From: Galbula dea
Lineage: Eukaryota > Chordata > Aves > Piciformes > Galbulidae
DNA: 64,000 nucleotides
Reading direction: 5' to 3'
Assembly (NCBI GenBank): GCA_013399015.1
Contig: VWZX01006702.1
Coordinates: 186,001-250,000 of the forward strand
The translations under genes and the position numbers were made by a program. Positions 38,001 through 53,000 of this stretch are shown one piece after another; position 1 is the first letter of the stretch; each line of letters opens with the position of its first letter. The notes under the pieces were generated by a model that was not told the DNA's origin, did not search any database, and was given only the letters and a program-made list of their open reading frames with translations.

Positions 38001-41000
38001 AGAGAATGATTTTTCTCTGCAAGCAAAGCAGCTGAAAGCAAACCTTTCATCAAAAAGGTTTCAATTTGAACAAAACCTCTGCCAGAACACTGGTAAGGTC
38101 TGGCAGAACATGCTCATCAGCCAGCAAACTGAAATGTGTTTCCTTTCCTGACCCCATGTGCACCAAGCCACTCCAGCCTCTGAGTGACACTGCCTGTACC
38201 TTGATAAAATTAACTGAACAAGGAGCTTTGCCTCCATCTGTCAGATATTTGCTACTCTTACAGAATCACAGAATGTTAGGAGTTGGAAGGGACCTTGAAA
38301 GACCATCTAGTCCAACCCCCTGCCAGGGCAGGATTCCCTAGACCAGGTCACTCCAAAACGCTCCAAAACAAACCCACTGACACGCTGCTGTCTTTCACCT
38401 TTGTTTTCTCCCTGTGTTTGCCCATCAAGACAGATCTTCTTGAGGCATCTCTCACACACCAGGAATGACAACTACTACTGGAAGTTTAATGACCCAACTT
38501 TGTTAGCTTTTCCTGCAGGCCCAGAAACAAACAAAAAAGCTTTCACAAGAGAGGGTTGACTTTATTCTGAGGCCTTGAGCAGCAGAAGCACCACCACGTG
38601 CTTTGCCTCTTGCATCAGTGAGTCAGCACAAAGATCTTGCTGAAGAAACCAAGGTACCACTGAACAACAGCATCAGGTTGAGGTTGAGTTGTGATAGCTT
38701 CAGGTCAGGGGAGAAGCATTTGCTCTCCAGTCAGAGGTCCAACACAAAAAGAAGAGGAAAAGTCAGTCCAGCAGTCCTGCAAAAAGCTCTCAGCCCCAAA
38801 CTATAGAGGCAAAATTTGGGACCACATGGCTTCTGCTTGCTTCCCTACTGTAAACATGAATGTCTTCACCTTTTCTCCACCACATATTTCAGCTGTCTGG
38901 AATATCCTCAGTCCATGACCATGTGCCTTTCCTTCCCCCTTAGCAGACAGCCTAAGAAGAACAGTTGGAGAAGGTGACACTGGAGCTACCAGTGAAACAG
39001 ACTCTATCCCTAGTGGGATGCTGGTTTACTGATCTGCTGCTGTCTGCAGCTTTGGAAGAGATTAACTTTGGGCCCCTTCCAGTCCTTGAGGCTGCCTTCT
39101 CCTGTGTGAACTCACCTAGCAGCTTCTGCAGCACCTGCCCATCATAAAGGTCCTCTTCAAGCTGTTTGACAATGATTCTCTCCTCCACCAGCACATCATT
39201 AATCCAGTCAATCAGAACCTGGAAGGACAGAAAGAGGAGGCAAATGACAAAAACCAGCTGAAGTGCATGTTCCTTTCATTCAAGGCAGCAATCAGGAGTA
39301 CAAAACAGAGCAAGAGGAAAGATATTTATGTATATCCAAGTGACAGAGAAATCAGAGAGATGCTTTTGCCCTATTGTTTGTAGTGCAGGTCTTGCAGCAG
39401 AGGAGTTTATTTTTAATCCTCATTACAGTGTCTCAGAACAGCTCAAACTTTAGAGTTAGTTGTGCACTTGTCACTTGGCAAACACTGGGCAATGAATAGA
39501 AGCAGCTCACACACTTTAGATGCCAGAAATGAAGCATTTTGTGACTAAATTATTTCTACATGTATATAAATCAAATGGTAACTCCTCTCTCTTGCCCTGA
39601 CCTGGATTTTCAGTGTTGGGTCTGTTCAGCCATGTACCAAACTGCTACCACAGAGAGCAAATGCAATGAGGAAAAGGCTGCTGGGCAGAGAGGGAACTTG
39701 ATTGAACACTTCATACTGCCAAATTGTGGCCAACTGTTTCTAGAATACTGCCAATGCTGGTAACAAACAATATTTTGAGGCATAATTCTACCTCCTGATG
39801 ATTTTCATATGTGCAAGAGGACTTTCAGGGGGTGTTTTAGCATCTCAAACTAAGCAGGCTGCAGCAAGGGGATTCACTGTATATTTGCTTTAATAAGAGT
39901 GAGGAATGAGGCTTTCTGTTGTTCTATTTTGGGCTTTTCTTTTTTGGTCTCCCTGTGCTAACAATGCTACCCAATCTGCCTCTCCAGAGTTATCTGTTAA
40001 ACTCACTTCCAAACACTCACAGAAGCTTGCACAGATCAATCCACTGTGCCTGTGATTCCCATGGCAGGAGGCTAGCAGAAGGTAAAATAACATTTTGTGG
40101 AGACAAAGAAATGTGGAAGCAGAGTCAGCATCAGATAGCTCTGCTGCTGCTTTGCACTGAGAACCACTTACACTCAACTGCATGTGACTGACAGAACAGG
40201 AACACCCAAAATCAAGGATGGCAAAGCATTGGCATGTCTAACTGGTGCTGAAAGAGATTTGGGCTGGCACCAAGTCACACTTGCCAAATTTCAAAAGGCA
40301 TGAGGCTCTGTTGTTGCTCTTGACACATTCCCTTCTGAGGGGAAAAGAGAAACACTTTGAACTATAAAAACCTCCATCTAGTCACCTCCTCACTCCTCCC
40401 TTGTCCATGGAGAGCCTTCATTTCAAGCTCCGTGGGGCAGCCAGGCTCCTCTCCTGGCTGCTGCTGTACAGCACTGAGCACAGCTCATTCTCATCCAGCA
40501 CTGGGGCTCTTGGAAAATGGCATTAAACACACAAACAACCCAAAGAATAAATTGCTCATTTTTGGGGCATCATCCAAATTCTTCGGCTTAAAGTAGGTTT
40601 TGCCAACATAACTCAAACCTCTCCCTGCCTTACAGATGGACACCAACAGTCTTAAATATTTCTCTAGCTGAGTCTCTGTAGAAACTCTCAACTGCTGAGA
40701 TGGATGCAAATGATTAGCAATTCCCTCAGTTACATCATTTTCAGGTAGGCACTTGAAAAGTGACACTTCTCTCCTTTGAGGATGATCCCAAGGCAATAAC
40801 CTCCAGTTGCATGCTGTTCCCTGCAACAGCTGCTCCAGTTCAACTGGCAGTAACATTCCTCTCTCTCTCCTCATGCCAAGTGTAAACTGGTGCAGTGAAC
40901 CAGAGCCTGATTCTGCACTCAGACACATCCCCAGTGCTGCTCTAGCTCTGACTTTCATTCCCCCTGAAGGTTTCCAGGTCTTTAAACTGGAAAATAGAAC

Positions 41001-44000
41001 CTTGCTGGACTATGACATCCAGGGAAGATTCACTGACTCATACTAAATCCAACAGCAAAATTCCCAACTTAAAGGCAATTCTGCTCTCAGTATTGAGTCT
41101 CCAGCATCAGAGAGTGCATCTGGTTCCTGAACAGCAACAGCTCTGGTTCAGCTGAATTATTCATGCTAATGTTGCTGCTCTGCTAGCAAATTGACCACAG
41201 GACATGGTGAAAGAGTGGTGCACTGTGGTTTTTGAGAGAATTAATGGGTTTAGGTACTCACACAGAAAGAATGTGCAAATTCACTTCATTCCAAACCAGA
41301 AGGTATGGCCAAGGGAATTGGAATAACACCCAAATTTGAGCAGGGCTCCTCACTAAAATTGGCTTGATGTGGGTTTGTAATTCTCAACATGTTATTGCAG
41401 TGTTAATAACAGATCATGGAGGTTGTTTTAAAGATGCAGCAGGTGAGCAGTTTGCTGAGGCATTCTGTGAAGCCTAGGTGTGCAGCCAGGCTGCACAAGC
41501 TAGAGATGATGTACACCATCCAAAGTTTTCACACCTACCTACCTACAGCTGCATTGTTCTTTCTAACAAATATAGGGGTTTAAAAATATATATATATTTA
41601 AATAATCAAGAGAAAATGTAGCAGGAAGTACAACACAAGCCCAAATGCTTCTTGGAAAGAAATCCCATCTGTTCAGAGTTGCCATCCCTTCTCTTCCTGC
41701 TCCAGCTGTCACTATGTGAACTTTCATGACCTACTGCATAGAAAAAGCTCTCCTAAAGACTAGTCCCTCAAGATCAGCTCCTCCATCCTACCTGACATAT
41801 GAGCACTGTTGAGGAAGGAAGCCACACTTGACATCAGCACAGCTGGTAACACCTTTCTCAACACCTCCAGCAGGTGTTTCCAGTGCTAATGCAGGTTCAG
41901 GATAGCCTGGCTCCTGCCCCAGCACACAGAGAAACTGAGGACTTCTCTTTTAAAAACTCAATAGAATATAAGGCAAGAAGAATCTCAGTTCCTATTTTCC
42001 CATAATATCAGAGGTCTCCTCATTGTCCCCAACCTCTGCTCATGCTCACTTCAGTTCTACTCTTCCCTTCTCCTGAAAATCTCACTAATGCTTCCCAAAG
42101 CTCCCACCCTGGTTTCATAAGCAGAAGGAACTTAGCAGTGACTGCAGGCAGATTCAAGCTAAGCACTGTTCCTCACTGGGACAGTCACAAGGATGCAAAT
42201 GGACAGTGGAGCTTTACTCTCTAACTGCCACAAGCACTCTGCCATTCAGCCTTCCCTTCCTTCTCTCCCTGCTGCTTTTAGCCTTACCTTGTTGACTGTA
42301 TCTGTGAAAACTGAGATCCCTCAGCAACAAGTTGTTATTCCTCAGGGCTGCCCTGGGTAACCAGCTTGGAAATGACTCTGGCTCACTAGCCAAAAGATTT
42401 GAAGGAGGACAAAAGAGTGACTTCCTACCTTGATAAGTTCTTTGAACTTGGGGTCTTCTTTTGAGTTGGGGTCAATCATAGTGCGCTCCTCGTTCTCCTC
42501 TGTCCAAGGGAAATGGGAAACTTCAGTGAGATGGACTTCAGATCACTGCTGGAATACTGCAACTACTCCTACCCATGATGTGGCCTCTCAGCTGACCATG
42601 ACAGAGCCTACTCATCACCCTAGCAAGGGAACAGCTGATGATCAAAGTCTTAGGCAGAAAAGACACACAGAAAGATAACAGCCCCAACTTCCCTGAACAA
42701 AGCTTGTTTCCACTGACCTCCCCCAACTCAGACTCTGCTGGAGGCAGAATGCTTCAGGAAAATCACCATCCTCTCTACCCAAAACATGCCAAAAAGCACA
42801 GTCTACTCCTTTCCTTCCTCTCCTCAGTTTGTATTTAATTTCTGTGTGATTCTGTGAGTCTTGACAGGTTATATAGAATCCTATTTTGCTGTTGATTTCT
42901 CAGTTCCTTCTAGCATGACAACAAAGGAGGGGATTTGGTCTGACCATTGGTCACACCATTGCCATGCTGCACTGGGGAACCCTTTAAAACCTGACAGTGA
43001 TCAACTCACAGTGACTTCTACTGCAGTGCCTCAGATAGGAAACAGCACACTCACACATCCTGACACATGACAGATTATCTCACTGGTGAATCAGGTATTT
43101 GGGTTGAGTATTTTGCAGGCCCTATTGCCTTTCTAAAAACCCCAGACCCCAGGATCCTGCTACCTGAACTTGACAAACTTCCACAAATCTAGAAAAACAG
43201 CATTAATTCTTTTGCTGCATTTTTGTTCCTCTCTGTTCCTTTCCTTCCTCATTACTGCCTGGGATGAGTCAGGCAGTCTAGTCCCAAGGAAGTGACACCC
43301 ACTGCACACCCAAAATGCTATTAACAAACCTTCAACGAGATTTGACCCACAACAGTAGATGATTCACCACAGAACTTTGCTTGAGGTTCACTGGTGGCCA
43401 CATCTTTGCATGACAGGCCTTCAGGAATGGCCCTGAATCTTCTAGAGTCATCCATACCTTTGGTGACACCCAGAAGGAATCATTGGAGATACTCCTGATC
43501 CACACACACACAAAGCAATCAACACTGCCTGCACCTCAGAACAGTACTTTGCATTTCCTACTATATTTCTAATCAGAAAATCTAACTGACTTGGTTTGGG
43601 TTTAATTTACTGGTGTATTATTTTTCTCCATGACAGCTTGCTTCAGCTCCTTCTGTGGATGAGGAGACATATGGCCAGGAAAGAAAAGAGTGGTTCACTC
43701 CAACAAGGTTTAAACACTGCTATTAGATGATGCTGTTGCTCTTGTAGGGCCTCTAGGAGCCAGGGGGAACAGAAAGAACAGGAATTTGAATATTTACCTT
43801 TTTGTTCCACAAACCATTGCCTGTTTTCCATGCTTCTACCCTCATCACATTTCACTACTGTTTTCAGCAGCTTAAGTGCTCATCTGCTCAGTGTCAGGAC
43901 CCATTTTGCTGTATTGCCACTTGCACAGTGGCAGCAGTAACCCAAGGAGGAACATGACAGCCACTAGTTAGCAACAGTGTGGTCTGTATATACTCAGATA

Positions 44001-47000
44001 AGGCAGCCCAAGGGCTCCACAGGGATCACTGCACACACTTCTGCTCCTGGCTTTCTGGGGGGTGGTCTTTTTGCATGTCAGTTCCCCATCCATATGTGTA
44101 CAGACAGAGGAGATCACTTCCTTGCCAAAGAAGGATGTCTGAGGTGCACTTGGCCAATGGCTTCATGGAACTGAAGTTAATCTTAAGCAAATTCAGCAGT
44201 GTTTTCCATCTAATTCTTTACAAACCTCCACTTTGGGGATGATGACAGCAAATTCACTGAACCAGTGAGATTTTCCAACCAGCCACCTGGTTGAAGTCTA
44301 TCTGCACAGCTCTTTAAATTCTATTTCAGCCCTTCTGAAAACTCCCAGTCTACATGTGACAAGCAACAGCTCTCTGTTCTTATGCCTAATTCTCTCAGTT
44401 TCAACTGAGCAACCTCCATGAAACGCTACAGCAGTGGATATGGGGGTGACAGTGGCCACCTGCATCAGTAATTGCTTAGTTGAGGTTTGTAGCATGAATA
44501 CTTTACCTAAGAGTGTGTCTTCTGGATGGATGTCCACTGTGCTTGGGTTCATTGGTGCATTGATGGCATTTTTACCTTCTTCTTGGAGGTCACTCACTGA
44601 ATAGAGGGGGAAAAAAAACCCAGAAAGACAGACTGTAATAAATGCAGAGTTGGAAGATATGTGGGGGTGGGCTGAAGAGAGGATTCACAGTAAGAGCAAA
44701 CATCTGGTAGATCCATTTCCAAACAGGCCCATGCTTTATGGAACTCAGAACTGCAGCTGCAGTGGAAAATACAACAGAAAATCAAAGTAACATCCTTTTC
44801 TAGCTTCTGATTAAACTGAGCCACAACATAACTGGCTGGAAAGATTTTCTGAGAGATCCAGTTCTGTGGTAAGGGCAACCTCAAGAGTGCTGGTTTCTCC
44901 AGAAGGAAAGGGTGGGAGCTCTGTCTGCAGGATGGCCCAGATCTGGAGCAGCCAGCACACTGTGAAAACAAATACCTTCTCTGATAGCATGACCACCACC
45001 CAGCACCTCTTCCAGCTGTGGAACACCAGGAACTGCAACTTCCTCCTATGAAAAGCCTCAGAGAATCAGACCTACCAAGCAAAGGTGAAAATGTATTTAC
45101 TTCTAGCATTGCTGGTGGCAAAAACCAGAGCTAGAATGATCTGAGAACACAAAGCTGGAATTTGTGATTTCAAGCTCTTGTCTTTAATCTACAAACTCTC
45201 ATTTGGGAAAGTAACCTTCATCAATAAAATGGATATTAAAATACTGCCCAATGTGCTGCCCCATGAGAGGAACTGAATCTGAGGAGAAATACTGAACAGT
45301 TCTCCAGTATGTTCACAAAGCTCAGCAGTAAAAAGAGGACTAGCAATTCTCTACCACTTTTACACCAAGACACATCTCCACATCTCTCCCTAAACTCAGG
45401 TAAGGATTATTTACTCTCAGCCAAGCTCTTGCAATACAGCCAATTGGAAAAGGAGACAAAGACACTAAGAGCCCCAACTATTCAGTGACAGTTCTGTGTC
45501 AGCACAGGCTAAGATCACTTGTGATATCACAGTCTCCTTTGGGAGAGGTCCAAGTTCCCTACTCTTTTCAGGGAAAAGCAAGGACTTCCAAATGCATAAG
45601 GGCTGCTGGACAAACTTCTCTGGGGAAAGAAAAGGAGGAACAGTTCACTCCTAGTCACAGGATCCCCATGAGCACTTCCTTCAAGGCCACTCACTGTTCC
45701 CCTTTCCCAGTGGAAAATCAAAGCACAGGCTAATCATTAGTGTGCAGCCTGCAGAGGTTACAGAAGCCTGCATCAGTGCTTGCCTTCCTCCTGCCTGACA
45801 GAAGGGGAAAGCACAGAAATCCTTCTGCCCAAGAAGAAGGCATAGAATACATGACAACCCTCTTTCCTTCTCTCATGGATACTTGAAATAGGTGCTTGAA
45901 ACAAGTTATCACAGTTCTTAAATGCAATCACAAGGCGTTAGTTCATTCTGGTTCACAGCATGGCTTGGAACATGAGTAAAATACTCTCATGTTCTGCCAG
46001 CAACAAACACCAGTCTCATATCTTGAGACCTTAAGGCTTATGAGCCACAGAATCAGGAAGGTTGGAAGAGACCTCCAAGATCATCAAGTCCAACCATCAG
46101 CCTCTCACCACCATGCCACTAACCCATGTCCCCAGGGACCACATCTAGATGCTTTTTGAACACCTCCAGGGATGGTGACTCCACCACTAACCTGAGCCTG
46201 ACAGCTCTTTCTGGGAATAAATCTTTCCTGATATCCATTCTAAGCCTCCCCTGGTGCAACTTGAGGCAATTTCCTCTAGCCACATTAGAGCAGCTGGTTA
46301 GGGTAAACAGAGCACAAAGCCTGGGGGAAGGGGAGCTGGCAGCAGTAAGCACACCTGCTTTCTGTACTGTGCACCCTCTGCAAAGGGAAGGGAGAGAACA
46401 GCATTCTCCACTGCAAACAGAAGACAATGTCTGCAGGCTGGGATTTAACCTCCTAAATAAGTGTCCCTATTAAAGAAAGTCTTCACTACCCCTTTTCTGC
46501 ACCCTCTCATTTTCTTGGAATAACTCTTCAACCAAAAGCCAGGGAGCTAAGAGGCCTCATGCAACAGCTTTAGCAACATGCCTTCACCAGCCTTCTTTGC
46601 ACTGTGCCCAGCTAGAGCTTTCTCACCCCAGCAGCTCCTACAACATCATGCCAACAGGCACACAGCCACCAGGAGGCACAAGAAGAAACTGTCTGAAAAC
46701 TGGACATTACAGGTAAGATCTTTAAAACCCTGCTGGGACTACAAATACCCAAATCCCATTTAAATCAAATTCCTTTTGAAAGTACCAGCCTTGTTTCTCG
46801 ATGTAACTCTTTTCTCATTGTCAGAGCATTACTGTCACTCTGGGAATGTGAAGCATTCACTAAAGCCAGGGCACAGCTATTCCTAGTGCTCTGCAAATGC
46901 AGGAGAGCTGCTGACTTCTGGGCAGTGAATGTCTGGTACTGTCTTCAGCCTATGCTATACAAACAAAACACCTACATTTCAAGGCAGAATACTTGTAAAG

Positions 47001-50000
47001 GCAGCTAAGGCAGTTTTCATTCCCAAAAGTCCAACTAAGTTGATACACTTGCTCAGGGTTTTTTTAATACAAAAGTGATCTCCACTCTTCCTAACAAAAC
47101 ACCTTGACTCTCAGTAATTCACTCAACAGAAAGGAAACATTCATACACATTTGTGTGTTAAGCCTCCCTCTCAGGACATAAAGAGCCACATAAAACCCTT
47201 ATGCTTGCCTTCAGATCCAGTGTGGCTGGGGCAGCTCCCCCAGGACCTAAACATCCTCTGCTACCTCTACCAGCAACAGCAGAAAGCCTCCCAGAGCTTA
47301 CTGCCCAGGGAGAGGCCTGCTTAAAGACAGCTCCTACAGCAGGTCCCAGGCAGACAGCTCAGGAAGAGATCCTTGACAGAAACATCATGTTTCCTACCTC
47401 CTTTTTTGCGCCTCTTGCACAGGAGCCCTGCCATCCTGGCCCCAGCAGCACGGGCAGAGCACAGATCAGCTGCAGGGGCTGGCTGAATGCTGAAGGAGCA
47501 GGAGCAACTGGATAAGGGGCTGCCACCTCAGGACTGCCAAAGCTATGTTAATTCAGGGATAGTGACACAAGAGGAGGTACTAAGATAGCCTCCCAGCTGC
47601 TGGGCATGAGGGGGTGTGGGGCTGGAGGACACAGCACTTGGCCATGGACTCCCAGGCAGGAATCCCTTTCTGTCCCTGCTGCTTCTGCAGATAGCCTCCT
47701 TTGGCCTGCTGCTGGCTTCCTAAGAGCAGGCAGCTCAGAGATGGTGTTTTCTCTGTGAGGAGCTTCTGGCCAAACAAGAGCCAGGTTTACTACTGTGAGA
47801 GCTTGCCCCAGGAATACACAGGTTCACAGAGCAACAGCCAGCATGCAAAGAAGCAACTGCACTCAGGAAGATAAATTTGCCAGGAGACTGACTCCCAACT
47901 CCTGCTGCACTCCAGAACCCTCTCCTGCTGAGGACTTTTTCCCTGCATACTACCCCCAGCAGTCACTTATCACTAGTGACCAAAGAATCAGAAGCAGGAA
48001 AAGGAAATCAAGCCACAAGGCTGGGAAAACAACAGAGAAGCCACAGATGAGCCAGTGGAGACAGCTAAGAGACTAGTCAGGGTGGAGCAAGAGGGACATT
48101 TCTGAGATAACCTGGCAGGTGATTTAATGCACATTTACACCAGAGGATGGCTTTCAGCCCATGCATTCAAGACTATGGATATGAACTGATTTGCAAACAC
48201 CAGCCTCCTTTGACTCTGTACCAGCAACAGCAGCTTTGCTGCAAGATTCATACCAGATCCTTAAACAGAAGGAGCCCTCTGTGCAAGAGGGCATTTTCCT
48301 GGTAGAGCAGAGCTGTCCTTGTGCAACAGGGTATCTATCAGACACAGTAAGTTCCATATGAGCTATGACTGCTCCTTGCCTGCTCTACACCTGCCAATTC
48401 TTCTCCCCTTCTCCACAGTAAGCATCATCTTCTGTTGTGCTGGCATTGTTCTTTGCTCTCTAAATGAGATCTGTGTAGGATATCTTCCTCTAAAGCCTGA
48501 TCATTCAGTTTCACAGATCAGTCAGAGGAAACCTGCAGTAGGGGAGGACAAGAAAGAGAGGGTAAGAGGGCTGTCAGTCTCTTCTCCCAGGTTATCAGTG
48601 ACAGCACAAGAGAAAATGGCCTGAAGTTGCATCAGAGGAGGTTTAGATTGGATGTCAGGAAAAGTTTCTTCCCAGCAAGAGTTGTTAGGCATTGGCCCAG
48701 GCTGCCCAGGGCAGTGGTGGAGCCACCATCCCTAGAGGCATTCAAAAAGCATCTAGATGTGGTATTTAGGGCCATGGTTTAGTGGCATGGTGGTGATAGG
48801 TTGACAGTTGGACTTGATGATCTTGGAGGTCTCTTCCAACCTTAATGATTCTGTGACACTGAGTACAAGCTGGAGTAGCATCACTTAGTCCAGGCTGGTC
48901 TCCAGCAGAACCTTTCCTGTATCTGTTGCCCCAGGCTGCTTTCTTTGCTCCTGCCAGCACACCACACTCTGTCAGGGCAGAGGTCTCCCTCACACTTGGC
49001 AGCAGAACTCACACAAGCAGACCCAACAGCCAGGGAACACTCTCCTGCCCACCTGTCCCCACAACACAGACTCTGCCAAATGGTTCCAGCCTCAACCTAA
49101 AACTGCATGATTCAGCTGTGACTTTACACAGGACAAATCAGGTGTAACTAGAGGCATAGAAAGATGTTGCCTTGCTAAGGTATCTGGCAGAATTAGCTCT
49201 GATTTCTCCCAGATGTCTTCTATAGCTTCCCTCCCTTTTGGCTGGAGATCTCCTCTCTGAGCAGATCCTCAATGAACAGGCAGCACTAGTCCTCTGAACC
49301 ACTCCAGCACTCCACCAGCCAGCACTAGCAACATCCAACTGTACCAAGGGACAAGCATGTGGCCAAAGGCATTCAGCAAAACCCTGAGTATTTCCCTAAC
49401 CCAAAACCTGAAATTCATGAGTAAAAAGGTCACTTGTCTCTCAGCCCCCAGGGAAGCAGTAAGGGTTCCTGGCAGCCCTCTGACACTTTAACAATGTCCT
49501 GGCAGTGTCAGTAGTCAACGTGATTTAGTCACATTGGAAGCTGTGCTGGTCTTTCCAACAAATTAATATAATGAGGGGATCTCCTAACACACATGCTCCA
49601 CAGCACTAGCTCTGTAAGCCAGGCAGGCTGTGGCAGTGCACGGCATTACAAGCAAGCAGCACACAACAGGAGCAGTTAGCTGCAGAGTGTTGCAAGTGCC
49701 ACCAGAGCTTGATCAGAGCCAGCAAGGATTTCTCACCAGTCAGCAAATGGCCTTTTAAACTCAGCAGGAGCACTGTAAAAAAGAAGAGATGTCCCTGCTT
49801 TCTCCTTTCTGTAAGAAAGGACAAGCTGATGCCAACAGTCTGATCCTTTCTACCTTCACTCTTAGGAATTCCAGTGTCATTTTAAAGGACACTAACAGCA
49901 GCACTGGTTCCCTAAGCCTTCACCATTCACTCTCCTGTTAAATAATTGCCTCCCAGCCTCTGCCTCTTGCAAAAGCAGATGGTAAATGCTACTTAATTTT

Positions 50001-53000
50001 AGCTCTAGCTATTTCTGACTCCAAGGCTGAGTCCCACCCCCCAGAAAGCAGCAGCTGTCGTGACACTAATCACAGGTTTCTGGACATGGCACCGAGCTGG
50101 CTCCCAGAGCTGCCTGACCACAGCTCTGACATGAAGTCCTTTCATCTCGTGATCAAACCCTAACTTTGGAAGCTATTAGACTGCTTTGTAACCCTTGGCT
50201 CTGTTACAGATGATTTGTTCAAGTTACTTTGTCATCCTCTTTGGTCCAGAGCAGCACCCAGATGGAAAAGGGCAATGCCCAAGTAACTGGGACTGCACGG
50301 GAAGCTCTCCTCCTGCCCACCCTGTCTTTCTTACTTCCCAAGTTTCCCTGATCTTCCCAGAAACAAAACCCTGACTAGCTGCACTTTTTCAGACAGTGAC
50401 TCACCTGCCTGCAGCTCCTACCCTAACAGCTCAGATAATCATGGCCAAAGAGAAAGCCCATGTTGAAGCACAGAACCATGATGGTTGGAAAAGCCCCCAG
50501 AGATCACCGAGTCCAACCAGCCACCCAGCACTGCCATGCCCACTCCTAAGCCATGTCCCCAGGCACCATATCTACATGGTTTTTGAACTCTTCCAGGGAT
50601 GGTGATTCCACCACCTCCTTGTGCAGCCTGTGCCAATGCCATTTCAAGACCATTTCTACCCCATCCAGACCAGTGGCACAACCTTCACTCGTTCATCTCA
50701 GGGGTGCCACACTCACTGGACAAACTCTCCTGATGAAGCAGCCAGTCCTTGCATAAAAGACCAAATATCTGCTGGAGCTCCCACTTTCATACAGGATGTG
50801 TCAGAGCAGAAGGCAAGAGGTCCCTGGTGGGTAAAGACCCTGCAGTATCTCTCTCTCTCCACCTGCTCCTCTGTTTGCCTACCACAGACGAACACAGGCA
50901 GTTGTGCACATGCAGTTTCCACCTAACACCTAAAGCTCCTTCATGAGAAGTTGTCTCCAAAACTGTAAGCCTTCTAAGAGCAGGACAAAACAAATAAAGA
51001 TTTACAGAAAATGGCACTTTCCAAGAAAATCTCTTGAATCTGTTGCACTGAAAGCTTTCAAACCCAGCCCCAAACATAATGCATGCTGATAGAGTGAGAC
51101 TGTCTCTTTTCCAGAGACAAACCCCACACAACCCTCCCCAGTCTGCTACTGCATCACTCATGGCTTAACATTTACAAAAGGCTCTGAGATCTTTTGACAG
51201 AGGCTGCAGGAGAAAGACAAAGCCTCCATTAATTGTGAATTAATAATCCTGAGCAGATCAAAAGACAGACTTGATCAAATCCACATAAAGGCACTGTATC
51301 AAGGGACTGCACTCAAAGCAGAACTGTGGAACTAAAAGCAATTCTTTCTCTGCCTCAGTAGGCAGACAAGGTAGTCACAGCAGCCAGGCTCTGGCACTCA
51401 AAAGAAATGGAAAGACCTTAAAAAAAGGGAAAAGTAAAGCTACAAGCAAGTTGTAAAGGAAGGACTGTAATCATGCTTTTGGTTTAGTTGCAAAGAGCAG
51501 GACACACTTGCTTACATGTGTGAAGCAATGAGTGGTTTATTCTGGGTCTGCCAGAGCAAAGATCTCCCCTCCATTTTTGCCAGGCTTAAAATATGTCTCT
51601 CTAGCATGTTAGCAGCATATTCAATACCTGATCCAGTTGGAAATGTTTATGAGAAGCTGGGGCTTTGCTTTGTTGGAGAGGGTGAAATACTGCTTTCAGG
51701 TTTTTGCCTGCAAATATTCTTTCCTTTCTGTGGAGCTCTTTGGGGGGCAGAGGTTGGTGAAAAAAGAATTCCCATTTTCTGGTGGGTGTTGAGACAGCCA
51801 ATACTAACACTGCTAGAGCTGCACATGTGCCAGCCCTCCTGAAGAGAAGAGTACACTGAGGGAGAATGGGAACAGGCCAGGATGCAGCAGCTTGGGAGAG
51901 ATTAGCACTGAAGAGACCACAGTGGCTGTGAGTGGCTTTCAACATCACCAGTGCTGGCAACTGAACACCAGCTTCAACAAAACCAGACTCTACTGACTGA
52001 GCAGGCAGATCTTTAGCCAGTTATGTGGCCTACTTTAATTCAGCAAGAAAGCTCCACAAGTTTTCTGCTCCAGTTCTCTGCAGGGCCCCATGAATGCAGC
52101 CCTGGTGCTGCCAAGGGGGAAGGAGGATCCTGTCCTCATCCAGCCACTGTCATGCTGGGCAGCCTTACCTCTGTCAGCCATGGACAGCACAACAGCCAGC
52201 CAAGCAAGACTGATTACCCCTGCTGTTAACACTCTGGGCTAACTGAACAGATAGATTCCCCTCCGCTATTAACCTGGTTCTGACAGCAACCAACAAAGTC
52301 AGAGCTAACCCACAGCTACCTGGGCACAAACAGCCAGTGGTAAAAGCTAAGGGGAGCTCACATCACCAACACAGAGCCATCACATTTACCCTCTGGGTCT
52401 TCCTTCCAGCAGTCACACCAATCTCATTCAAGCTACCAAAAGGAACAGGCAAGAATTCATCTCAGCATTCAGTTCTCTAGCTGGTTTAGTCTCCTGCTCA
52501 GTTCATGCAACAGGTCTAATACCCCCTTAGTGAATATTTAACCAAGAATTCTCCAAAATAGGTTCTGCAGGCAAAAAACAAGGCTGACATAAGCATACCA
52601 TGACATAAGCTATGGAACTAAAGCTGAAGGTCAAACTTGAAATTCATCACTTTGCTCCCAGTCCCTCCTGCTCATTTCTCTCATTATTGCTTTAAGCCAC
52701 AGTCCTGCAGCTGTCATCAGGCAGGCATCCATGCTGCCAGCAAAGGGACAACTCCAGACTTCACTTCCACCCTCAGCTACCACTCACCCCTTCCATTTTG
52801 CTGCCACTCCTTGCTGCAGAAGCCACATGATGGCACAAAGTGGGGACACTGTGCCTGAAAACTAACCAGGTAAGAGAGGGATAAAAACTGTTCGTTTTCC
52901 CTGTGTAGCCACAGAAACACTAATGCTAGCCAAAAAACCCAACCAAGCAGCCAAACAAACACAAAGCCCAGCCAGCAGACATAAGAGTGTGGACAAGAAT